Made by a program: the position numbers and the translations under genes
Shown: one piece after another, positions 40,675 through 50,601 of the stretch
How the letters are laid out: the number at the start of each line of letters is the position of its first letter
Position numbering within the stretch: the stretch's first letter is position 1
Notes under the pieces: model-generated
Databases searched by the model: none
What the model was told of the DNA's origin: nothing
Seen by the model: only the letters and a program-made list of their open reading frames with translations
NCBI GenBank assembly: GCA_030374805.1
Contig: JARGSG010000212.1
Span: 62,001 to 126,000, forward strand
Source: Gracilaria gracilis
Lineage: Eukaryota > Rhodophyta > Florideophyceae > Gracilariales > Gracilariaceae
Length of the DNA stretch: 64,000 nt
Reading direction: 5' to 3'

Positions 40675-41537
40675 TGTCTCAAATATCCCCCGTACGCCCA
40701 TGTCGGAATGTATCGGTGGCGATGGGTGATCTGGACGTTGCGTGGGTGGAGTTGATGCCCTATACACGTGCGGCATACCAGAGAAATCAGCTCATCGAGC
40801 TCTTTGGAGATGGTAAAATTACAAATTAAATGGAGGACCAGAAGAAGAATTCGTTTTAAAATTACCCTTAGAGGGCCCAAATTTGCCTTTGAGAAGGGTA
40901 CAGCCACAGCGCCGTCCAGTGATTTGCCTACTCCCACAGATTCCATCGACGCCCAAAGTCTACCTCTGCGCGACCCTTCAGATAGTCTTACGCACTCTCC
41001 GCGTCAATTCGAACTCCGCTCCCTTTGGGTTTGCCTGTAGACGGCCAGTACGCGCTGTACAAAAGCAGCAAGCTGTTAAGCTTGAATTTTTCAAACAACC
41101 CAACCACCTTCTTCTGCTTAAAGCAGGCGTTCTCGTCCATGCCGTGAAAGTAGAAAAGCTTTTGCGCGTCGCGGAACATCTCTCGTGCCTGCTTGATCAA
41201 CCAACCAATAATTTGTACTCGTCCTCGGCGCCTGGTAACCCTGCAATGGTTCACGTCGTCATAATGCGGTATTCCGTTCGACGCCGGAGCTCCGCGCCTT
41301 AGATTAGTCGCCTTCTACAAAAAGAGAACTGTGGATAGTCCAAAGCACCGAAATGGTGGCCGCGGTGCATGTCGACCGAACCGGTTTGCCGTTCTTCCGA
41401 GAGCGTAGCCAACTGATGCACAGCCCACTATTTATGAATGTGCTGAAAAAAAGCGTTCTGGTTACATGAAAGTTTGTGTAACTGTAGCGGGCCTGTCTCA
41501 GTTTGGACGGAGACAGGTCCCTAGCTACCCATTTGGT
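40675..41537. other. 3' non-coding part of the transposon
   Basis: Within the inverted repeats, after the transposase. A minus-strand frame of up to 88 codons (40988-41254; GWLIKQAREMFRDAQKLFYFHG) looks mildly protein-like but I cannot name it. A short palindrome (GACCTGTCTC / GAGACAGGTC, around 41488-41520) precedes the right repeat. Confidence 0.4.
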
Positions 41538-41571
41538 AGTCTGGAACGATAGGAATTTTCGGATTCTCCCA
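41538..41571 (-). repeat. Right terminal inverted repeat
   Basis: The inverted partner of 38164-38197. Outside it the sequence continues GTGATATG, with no obvious target duplication. Confidence 0.9.
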
Positions 41572-42235
41572 GTGATATGTATCCTAATTGCGGAACGGCG
41601 CTTCCCAAAACTTTACAGTACTTGCTTTGCTGAGTTGAACCGCACCAGTTCCCCAAGAGCCGCCTTGGGTTGAGAGGGCTCGGCGGAGGAGGCGGCAGGC
41701 AGGAAATGACGGGCACTGCCCCTCATTTCCCGCAAATCCACTCGTCCGGGTTCTAGGTGCCGTTAACTGTACGCACTTCTTGGGCGCCCAAAACGGCTTA
41801 GCATGAACTCACGGGTCACGGTAGCCCAAGTAGACACATGAGTAAATTCCTTTCATTCATTCGGGGTCCTTCGACGCAATTCGATATGACTGTCCGGAGC
41901 CCCCGTTGGTTTTCGTGTCCGAAATGAAATATGCATGTCGTTGGTATAGAACGAGCGTGCAACAACACGAACTCTGTATCGAACAGGGAGGTGCCCGGTG
42001 AGATGAACAGGTCACCCCTCTGAACAGGCGAAAGTGTTGGCACTTTTGCCAAAAAGATGCCATTCTTGAAACAAAAGAATACACTCTGATGCCGTGCACA
42101 ACGCTCCATACCAATCTTGTGGAGGGCATCTACTGCTTATCTACCTAAAACCTAAACAGGCTGCTACAGTTCCGACCTCGTTGAAGTCTTTACAGGAGAC
42201 TCCTAAGAGCTGCTTATCTCTTAGACGGTGATATT
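41572..42235. other. Spacer between transposon and satellite
   Basis: About 660 bp of unique sequence. No gene recognised. The satellite begins abruptly at about 42236 in the middle of its unit. Confidence 0.45.
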
Positions 42236-45200
42236 TGAAAACACCATTTTCATACGGTAAACGGTGCGGGTGATGACAAACCCAGGGGCGGGGGGACACA
42301 AACACAAAGCAAAGGGGACACATCACAAAGTGCTCTCGAGAGTACCAGCCCAACACGCTGCGTAGCGGTAGAAGGCAAGAGCCCATAGTAAACACACAAG
42401 CTTTGCAGAATAGCAACGATAAAGCTGAGACGTGTAGCAAGTAGAAGCCACAGCACGACTAAAAATATAGGCCTAGTGCTGGCAGGAACTGGCACGAAAC
42501 GACAAGAGAGAAGTAGAAGCTCCCACTCTCAGGACCGAACGTAGGTCACCTGCGGGGAACAACACCTCTACGGGAATCCGGGACCCAGCGGTGGGAATGA
42601 TGCACCGTTGCAGCGAGCGCCTATTGGCCCTTGCCCGTGGAATCCGCCACGTGTCACGCTAGGTGCGTGACGCTCTGACTTTGTCGCCGTTGACTTACGC
42701 CGCAGGTGTCCGTGGCGGCCTGCGCTTCGCTACGCAGGCGCGTCGCTACGGGAACCCGGGACCCAGCGGTGGGAATGATGCACCGTTGCGGAGAGCTCCT
42801 CATGGCCCTTGCCCGTGCAATCCGCCAAGTGTCACGCGAGCTGCGTGACGCGCTGACTTTGTCGCCGTGCACTTACGCCGCAGAGGTCCGTGACGGCCTG
42901 CGCTTCGCTACGCAGGCGCTCGCTACGGGAACCCGAGACCCATACCCAACCTGCTTACAGATCTGGAGGCATACCTGACGTCTTAGATTCTCTTCAGTAA
43001 ACTTCGGTTTTTACGTTCACCCACTCCCAAACCCAGCGGGAGCGACACCGAGCGACCAAGAGACCGAGAACGGGGACCTGTCCTAGTTACTCCACAGTGG
43101 TTTCGAACATGAATGGTACATCCATTCGATCGTTACTCCCTCCTCGAGAGTACCGTGAAAACACCGTTTCGATACGGAGAACGGTGCGGGTGATAACAGA
43201 CCCAGGGGCGGGGGGACACAAACACAAAGCAAAGGGGACACATCACAAAGTGCTCTCGAGAGTACCAGCCCAACACGCTGCGTAGCGGTAGAAGGCAAGA
43301 GCCCATAGTAAACACACAAGCTTTGCACAATAGCAACGATAAATCTGAGACGTGTAGCAAGTAGAAGCCACAGCACGACTAAAAATATAGGCCTAGTGCT
43401 GGCAGGAACTGGCACGAAACGACAACAGAGAAGTAGAAGCTCCCTCTCTCAGGACCGAACGTAGGTCACCTGCGGGGAACAACACCTCTACGGGAATCCG
43501 GGACCCAGCGGTGGGAATGATGCACCGTTGCAGCGAGCGCCTATTGGCCCTTGCCCGTGGAATCCGCCACGTGTCACGCGAGGTGCGTGAAGCGCTGACT
43601 TTGTCGCCGTGGACTTACGCCGCAGGTGTCCGTGGCGGCATGCGCTTCGCTACGCAGGCGCGTCGCTACGGGAACCCGGGACCCAGCGGTGGGAATGATG
43701 CACCGTTGCGGAGAGCTCCTAATGGGCCTTGTCCGTGGAATCCGCCACGTGTCACGCGATATGCGTGACGCGCTGATGTTATCGCCGTGGACTTACGCCG
43801 CAGGTGTCCGTGACGGCCTGCGCTTCGCTACGCAGGCGCGTCGCCCCAGGAACCCGGGACCCATACCCAACCTGCTTACAGATCTGGAGGCATACCTGAC
43901 GTCTTAGATTCTCTTCAGTAAACTTCGGTTTTTACATTCACCCACTCCCAAAACCAGCGGGAGCGACACCGAGCGACCAAGAGACCGAGAACGGGGACCT
44001 GTCCTAGTTACTGCACAGTGGTTTCGAACATGAATGGTACATCCATTCGATCGTTACTACCTCCTCGAGAGTACCATGAAAACACCGTTTTGATACGGAG
44101 AACGGTGCGGGTGATAACAAACTCAGGGGCGGGGGGACACAAACACAAAGCAAAGGGGACACATCACAAAGTGCTCTCGAGAGTACCAGCCCAACACGCT
44201 GCGTAGCGGTAGAAGGCAAGAGTCCATAGTAAACACACAAGCTTTGCAGAATAGCAACGATAAAGCTTAGACATGTAGCAAGTAGAAGCCACAGCACGAC
44301 CTAAACTATAGGCCTAGTGCTGGCGGGAACTGGCACAAAACGACAAGAGAGAAGTAGAAGCTCCCTCTCTCAGGATCGAACGTAGGTCACCTGCGGGGAA
44401 CAACACCTCTACGGGAATCCGGGACCCAGCGGTGGGAATGATGCACCGTTGCAGCGAGCGCCTATTGGCCCTTGCCCGTGGAATCCGCCACGTGTCACGC
44501 GAGGTGCGTGACGCGCTGACTTTGTCGCCGTGGACTTACGCCGCAGGTGTCCGTGGCGGCATGCGCTTCGCTACGCAGGCGCGTCGCTACGGGAACCCGG
44601 GACCCAGCGGTGGGAATGATGCACCGTTGCGGAGAGCTCCTAATGGCCCTTGCCCGTGCAATCCGCCAAGTGTCACGCGAGCTGCGTGACGCGCTGACTT
44701 TGTCGCCGTGCACTTACGCCGCAGAGGTCCGTGACGGCCTGCGCTTCGCTACGCATGCGCTCGCTACGGGAACCCGAGACCCATACCCAACCTGCTTACA
44801 GATCTGGAGGCAAACCTGACGTCTTAGATTCTCTTCAGTAAACTTCGGTTTTTACATTCACCCACTCCCAAAACCAGCGGGAGCGACACCGAGCGACCAA
44901 GAGACCGAGAACGGGGACCTGTCCTAGTTACTCCACAGTGGTTTCGAACATGAATGGTACATCCATTCGATCGTTACTCCCTCCTCGAGAGTACCGTGAA
45001 AACACCGTTTCGATACGGAAAACGGTGCGGGTGATAACAGACCCAGGGGCGGGGGGACACAAACACAAAGCAAAGGGGACACATCACAAAGTGCTCTCGA
45101 GAGTACCAGCCCAACACGCTGCGTAGCGGTAGAAGGCAAGAGTCCATAGTAAACACACAAGCTTTGCACAATAGCAACGATAAAGCTGAGACGTGTAGCA

Positions 45201-48200
45201 AGTAGAAGCCACAGCACGACTAAAAATATAGGCCTAGTGCTGGCAGGAACTGGCACGAAACGACAACAGAGAAGTAGAAGCTCCCTCTCTCAGGACCGAA
45301 CGTAGGTCACCTGCGGGGAACAACACCTCTACGGGAATCCGGGACCCAGCGGTGGGAATGATGCAGCGTTGCAGCGAGCGCCTATTGGCCCTTGCCCGTG
45401 GAATCCGCCACGTGTCACGCGAGGTGCGTGACGCGCTGACTTTGTCGCCGTGGACTTACGCCGCAGGTGTCCGTGGCGGCATGCGCTTCGCTACGCAGGC
45501 GCGTCGCTACGGGAACCCGGGACCCAGCGGTGGGAATGATGCACCGTTGCGGAGAGCTCCTAATGGCCCTTGCCCGTGCAATCCGCCAAGTGTCACGCGA
45601 GCTGCGTGACGCTCTGACTTTGTCGCCGTGGACTTACGCCGCAGAGGTCCGTGACGGCCTGCGCTTCGCTACGCAGGCGCTCGCTACGGGAACCCGAGAC
45701 CCATACCCAACCTGCGCACAGATCTGGAGGCAAACCTGACGTCTTAGATTCTCTTCAGTAAACTTCGGTTTTTACATTCACCCACTCCCAAAACCAGCGG
45801 GAGCGACACCGAGCGACCAAGAGACCGAGAACGGGGACCTGTCCTAGTTACTCCACAGTGGTTTCGAACATGAATGGTACATCCATTCGATCGTTCCTCC
45901 CTCCTCGAGAGTACCGTGAAAACACCGTTTCGATACGGAAAACGGTGCGGGTGATAACAGACCCAGGGGCGGGGGGACACAAACACAAAGCAAAGGGGAC
46001 ACATCACAAAGTGCTCTCGAGAGTACCAGCCCAACACGCTGCGTAGCGGTAGAAGGCAAGAGTCCATAGTAAACACACAAGCTTTGCACAATAGCAACGA
46101 TAAAGCTGAGACGTGTAGCAAGTAGAAGCCACAGCACGACTAAAAATATAGGCCTAGTGCTGGCAGGAACTGGCAAGAAACGACAACAGAGAAGTAGAAG
46201 CTCCCTCTCTCAGGACCGAACGTAGGTCACCTGCGGGGAACAACACCTCTACGGGAATCCGGGACCCAGCGGTGGGAATGATGCAGCGTTGCAGCGAGCG
46301 CCTATTGGCCCTTGCCCGTGGAATCCGCCACGTGTCACGCGAGGTGCGTGACGCTCTGACTTTGTCGCCGTGGACTTACGCCGCAGGTGTCCGTGGCGGC
46401 CTGCGCTTCGCTACGCAGGCGCGTCGCTACGGGAACCCGGGACCCAGCGGTGGGAATGATGCACCGTTGCGGAGAGCTCCTAATGGGCCTTGTCCGTGGA
46501 ATCCGCCACGTGTCACGCGATATGCGTGACGCGCTGATGTTATCGCCGTGGACTTACGCCGCAGGTGTCCGTGACGGCCTGCGCTTCGCTACGCAGGCGC
46601 GTCGCCCCGGGAACCCGGGACCCATACCCAACCTGCTTACAGATCTGGAGGCATATCTGAGGTCTTAGATTCCCTTCAGCAAACTTCGGTTTTTACGTTC
46701 ACACACTCCCAAACCCAGCGGGAGCGACACCGAGCGACCAAGAGACAGGAACGGGGACCTGTCCTAGTTACTGCACAGTGGTTTCGAACATGAATGGTAC
46801 ATCCATTCGATCGTTACTACCTCCTCGAGAGTACCATGAAAACACCGTTTTGATACGGAGAACGGTGCGGGTGATAACAAACTCAGGGGCGGGGGGACAC
46901 AAACACAAAGCAAAGGGGACACATCACAAAGTGCTCTCGAGAGTACCAGCCCAACACGCTGCGTAGCGGTAGAAGGCAAGAGTCCATAGTAAACACACAA
47001 GCTTTGCAGAATAGCAACGATAAAGCTGAGACATGTAGCAAGTAGAAGCCACAGCACGACCTAAACTATAGGCCTAGTGCTGGCGGGAACTGGCACAAAA
47101 CGACAAGAGAGAAGTAGAAGCTCCCTCTCTCAGGATCGAACGTAGGTCACCTGCGGGGAACAACACCTCTACGGGAATCCGGGACCCTGCGGTGGGAATG
47201 ATGCACCGTTGCAGCGAGCGCCTATTGGCCCTTGCCCGTGGAATCCGCCACGTGTCACGCCAGGTGCGTGACGCGCTGACTTTGTCGCCGTGGACTTACG
47301 CCGCAGGTGTCCGTGGCGGCATGCGCTTCGCTACGCAGGCGCGTCGCTACGGGAACCCGGGACCCAGCGGTGGGAATGATGCACCGTTGCGGAGAGCTCC
47401 TAATGGCCCTTGCCCGTGCAATCCGCCAAGTGTCACGCGAGCTGCGTGACGCGCTGACTTTGTCGCCGTGCACTTACGCCGCAGAGGTCCGTGACGGCCT
47501 GCGCTTCGCTACGCATGCGCTCGCTACGGGAACCCGAGACCCATACCCAACCTGCTTACAGATCTGGAGGCAAACCTGACGTCTTAGATTCTCTTCAGTA
47601 AACTTCGGTTTTTACATTCACCCACTCCCAAAACCAGCGGGAGCGACACCGAGCGACCAAGAGACCGAGAACGGGGACCTGTCCTAGTTACTCCACAGTG
47701 GTTTCGAACATGAATGGTACATCCATTCGATCGTTACTCCCTCCTCGAGAGTACCGTGAAAACACCGTTTCGATACGGAAAACGGTGCGGGTGATAACAG
47801 ACCCAGGGGCGGGGGGGACACAAACACAAAGCAAAGGGGACACATCACAAAGTGCTCTCGAGAGTACCAGCCCAACACGCTGCGTAGCGGTAGAAGGCAA
47901 GAGTCCATAGTAAACACACAAGCTTTGCACAATAGCAACGATAAAGCTGAGACGTGTAGCAAGTAGAAGCCACAGCACGACTAAAAATATAGGCCTAGTG
48001 CTGGCAGGAACCGGCACGAAACGACAACAGAGAAGTAGAAGCTCCCTCTCTCAGGACCGAACGTAGGTCACCTGCGGGGAACAACACCTCTACGGGAATC
48101 CGGGACCCAGCGGTGGGAATGATGCACCGTTGCAGCGAGCGCCTATTGGCCCTTGCCCGTGGAATCCGCCACGTGTCACGCGAGGTGCGTGAAGCGCTGA

Positions 48201-48796
48201 CTTTGTCGCCGTGGACTTACGCCGCAGAGGTCCGTGACGGCCTGCGCTTCGCTACGCAGGCGCGTCGCTACGGGAACCCGGGACCCAGCGGTGGGAATGA
48301 TGCACCGTTGCGGAGAGCTCATAATGGGCCTTGTCCGTGGAATCCGCCACGTGTCACGCGATATGCGTGACGCGCTGATGTTATCGCCGTGGACTTACGC
48401 CGAAGGTGTCCGTGGCGGCCTGCGCTTCGCTACGCAGGCGCGTCGCTACGGGAACCCAGGACCCCTCGGTGAGAATGATGCCCCGTTGCAACGAGCGCCT
48501 ATTGGCCCTTGCCCGTGCAATCCGCCATGTGTCACGCGAGGTGCGTGACGCGCTGACTTTGTCGCCGTGCACTTACGCCGCAGAGGTCCGTGACGGCCTG
48601 CGCTTCGCTACGCAGGCGCTCGCTACGGGAACCCGAGACCCATACCCAACCTGCTTACAGATCTGGAGGCATACCTGACGTCTTAGATTCTCTTCAGTAA
48701 ACTTCGGTTTTTACATTCACCCACTCCCAAAACCAGCGGGAGCGACACCGAGCGACCAAGAGACCGAGAACGGGGACCTGTCCTAGTTACTCCACA
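42236..48796. repeat. Short-unit satellite block (about 920 bp)
   Basis: A partial first copy, then units at 43097 (921 bp), 44018, 44938, 45858 and 46778 (920 bp each) and 47698 (1,099 bp, one more 178-bp subrepeat). Copies two and five share the same variants (ACCATGAAAACACCGTTTTG, AACAAACTCAGG, and a CATGCGC subrepeat end). Copies one and four share another subrepeat variant (GATATGCGTGAC). This suggests a higher-order unit of three, about 2,760 bp. Confidence 0.92.
43511..43866 (+). repeat. 178-bp subrepeats inside satellite units (example pair)
   Basis: Two tandem copies starting GTGGGAATGATGCACCGTTG, 178 bp apart. Short units carry two, long units three, and the unit at 47698 three. 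Since 178 is not a multiple of three, each successive copy is read in a new frame, so the copies cannot encode a repeated protein in series. Confidence 0.92.
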
Positions 48797-49441
48797 GTGG
48801 TTTCGAACATGAATGGTACATCCATTCGATCGTTACTCCCTCCTCGAGAGTACCGTGAAAACACCGTTTCGATACGGAAAACGGTGCGGGTGATAACAGA
48901 CCCAGGGGCAGGGGGACACAAACACAAAGCAAAGGGGACACATCACAAAGTGCTCTCGAGAGTACCAGCCCAACACGCTGCGTAGCGGTAGAAGGCAAGA
49001 GTCCATAGTAAACACACAAGCTTTGCACAATAGCAACGATAAAGCTGAGACGTGTAGCAAGTAGAAGCCACAGCACGACCAAAAATATACGCCTAGTGCT
49101 GGCAGGAACTGGCACGAAACGACAACAGAGAAGTAGAAGCTCCCTCTCTCAGGACCGAACGTAGGTCACCTGCGGGGAACAACATCTCTAAGGCCGAGGC
49201 ACAAGACGAACCCGAGCGATGGGTAGTGCAATTCAAGCGCTTGTCGGGAAAAGCGGGAGACCAAGCCGCTAAAGGAAAAGGAAAGGGTTAAGAGGGAGGA
49301 AGAAAACGACAGGGGAAAGCAGGACAGAATTTGCCGTGAAGAAAGGCGGGGGCTCATCTTCAAAGGGGAAGTGGTCTGGCCGGAGTTGGTCAGGAGGCGA
49401 CCAACTTCGCCCTTTTATAGACAACTATTGCACCAAAATGA

Positions 49442-49573
49442 GGTGCCAACTTACCCTTGACAAGTCCTCAGCGCGGGCCATCAGGAGCCGACTTACCATT
49501 GACAAGCCCTCAGCGCGGGCCATCAGGTGCCGACTCACCCTTGACAAGTCCTCCGCGCGAGCGGTAAGCAGCT
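49442..49573. repeat. 45-bp tandem repeat, three copies, in each long unit
   Basis: The unit contains ACTTACCCTTGACAAGTCCT followed by CAGCGCGGGCCATCAGG. The third copy is more diverged. Recurs at the same place in all seven long units. Confidence 0.88.
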
Positions 49574-49684
49574 TTCTTACCGTAATTCTCAACCGCAAAC
49601 GCAAGTACGACTAACTTGTAGCTACGAAGCCTCTCTACTCTCTACTTAACCGCGTGGGACGGTTGGAACCGTCGCCTGTTGGCG

Positions 49685-49692
49685 TATAAATA
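49685..49692 (+). promoter_or_regulatory. TATAAATA box in the first long unit
   Basis: TATAAATA occurs only in the unit starting at 48797; the other long units have ACAAATA at the same place. It lies about 500 bp before the ATG frame at 50191. If the array is transcribed, this edge copy is the most promoter-like. Confidence 0.4.
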
Positions 49693-50003
49693 CCGATAAA
49701 GTGTGAGGTCCGCCTGGTAGAGAGAGCGCGCGAGGGCTCAACCTAAAGGGGAAAAACAAACAACCAATATGGTAGTAGGGCACCTGAAACCCGCAGGGGC
49801 AAACGGCGGGGCAACTAGTCTAGACCGTGTAGGTGTACGGTAGTAGACGTCGACGCGCGGTAAAACCTGAATAGTAATAGAGTAGCAAGTGACCAAGATG
49901 ATATAGTTACTGCCCTAATGGTGCCTGACTTTACAATACCCAAGGGGGAAGGCGAGGTGCACCAACGCCGATCTCCCATGCGGGCATGACGTCATTGGCT
50001 GCG

Positions 50004-50024
50004 CCCATGACCTACTGCCATGGG
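50004..50024. other. Short hairpin conserved in every long unit
   Basis: CCCATGAC-CTACT-GTCATGGG forms a perfect 8-bp stem with a 5-nt loop in five of seven units (for example 52229-52249, 54451-54471, 56673-56693). In the first and sixth units one stem base is C (GCCATGGG), making one mismatch. Conservation may reflect recent copying rather than function. Confidence 0.6.
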
Positions 50025-50190
50025 CCAGCAATGCTAAACTATCCTAGACTATAAATTAGAGATTAGAAATTATGAAATACAGAATACCAATAGGGTACAG
50101 TGCAACCAGCAAGGCGCACCAGTAGACCCACGTGGCACCAACCCATTGAGGTCTCATTGTACTACACCTGTGGCTTTTCCATCACCTGAA

Positions 50191-50601
50191 ATGTCTTCCC
50201 CCATATCCACCACCTCAAGTGACGAATCGATGTCCGACGCCCCCGTCCTTGACTTGGAGTCTGCCGAGGGCCCCAGCAGTGTCGAGAAGCTTGTGATTGG
50301 TGGGTCCGACGCGCCTGCCACCGACCGATTGGCGGTGGGAATGATGCACTGTTGCAGCGAGCGCCTATTGGCCCTTGCCCGTGGAATCCGCCACGTGTCA
50401 CGCGAGGTGCGTGACGCTCTGACTTTGTCGCCATGGACTTACGCCGCAGGTGTCCGTGACGGCCTGCGCTTCGCTACGCAGGCGCGTCGCTACGGGAACC
50501 CGGGGACCCAGCGGTGGGAATGTTGCACCGTTGCAGCGAGCGCCTATTGGCCCTTGCCCGTGGAATCCGCCACGTGTCACGCGAGGTGCGTGACGCGCTG
50601 A
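50191..50601 (+). CDS. ATG frame in long satellite units, status uncertain
   Basis: Starts MSSPISTTSSDESMSDAPVL, a Ser/Asp/Glu-rich acidic leader, then enters the first 178-bp subrepeat as CSERLLALARGIRHVSREVRDALTLSPW. Copies begin at 52416, 54638, 56860, 59082, 61304 and 63503, and most stay open for about 133 codons from the ATG. The sequence looks like real protein (balanced, helical) rather than chance. It matches no family I know, and the out-of-frame subrepeats mean its end is arbitrary. It may be the relic of a gene captured in the satellite. Confidence 0.3.
   Translation: MSSPISTTSSDESMSDAPVLDLESAEGPSSVEKLVIGGSDAPATDRLAVGMMHCCSERLLALARGIRHVSREVRDALTLSPWTYAAGVRDGLRFATQARRYGNPGTQRWECCTVAASAYWPLPVESATCHARCVTR

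Larger units (their letters stand above)
38164..41571 (+). mobile_element. Pogo-like DDE DNA transposon with 34-bp inverted repeats
   Basis: Bounded by inverted repeats at 38164-38197 and 41538-41571 that match at 33 of 34 bases. They enclose a plus-strand transposase with an N-terminal helix-turn-helix and a DDE_1 catalytic core. The transposase fills 38612-40674; about 860 bp follow, with no clear second gene. No TA duplication sits directly outside the repeats, so the true ends may lie a few bases further out. One stop and one frame change interrupt the transposase, so the copy is inactive but recent. Confidence 0.8.
49191..50330. repeat. Extra 1,140-bp segment unique to long units
   Basis: Present once in every long unit and never in short ones (other copies begin near 51416, 53638, 55860, 58082, 60304 and 62503). 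It contains three 45-bp tandem repeats, a TATA-like box in its first copy, a hairpin, and an ATG frame at its right end that runs into the 178-bp subrepeats. Confidence 0.9.

Noticed and set aside
1-42235. tRNA or rRNA genes in the gaps.
   Set aside because: I looked for B-box-like GGTTCGANNCC with a fitting A box and found no convincing pair; a covariance-model scan would be decisive.
43083-43415. A minus-strand frame of about 110 codons in every satellite unit, with a hydrophobic start like a signal peptide.
   Set aside because: It has no ATG at its head and its persistence only reflects copying of the unit.
49336-49614. A plus-strand frame of 92 codons in all long units, with the repeated motif LDKSSARAI.
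   Set aside because: It opens on GTG, not ATG; the motif comes from the 45-bp tandem repeat.
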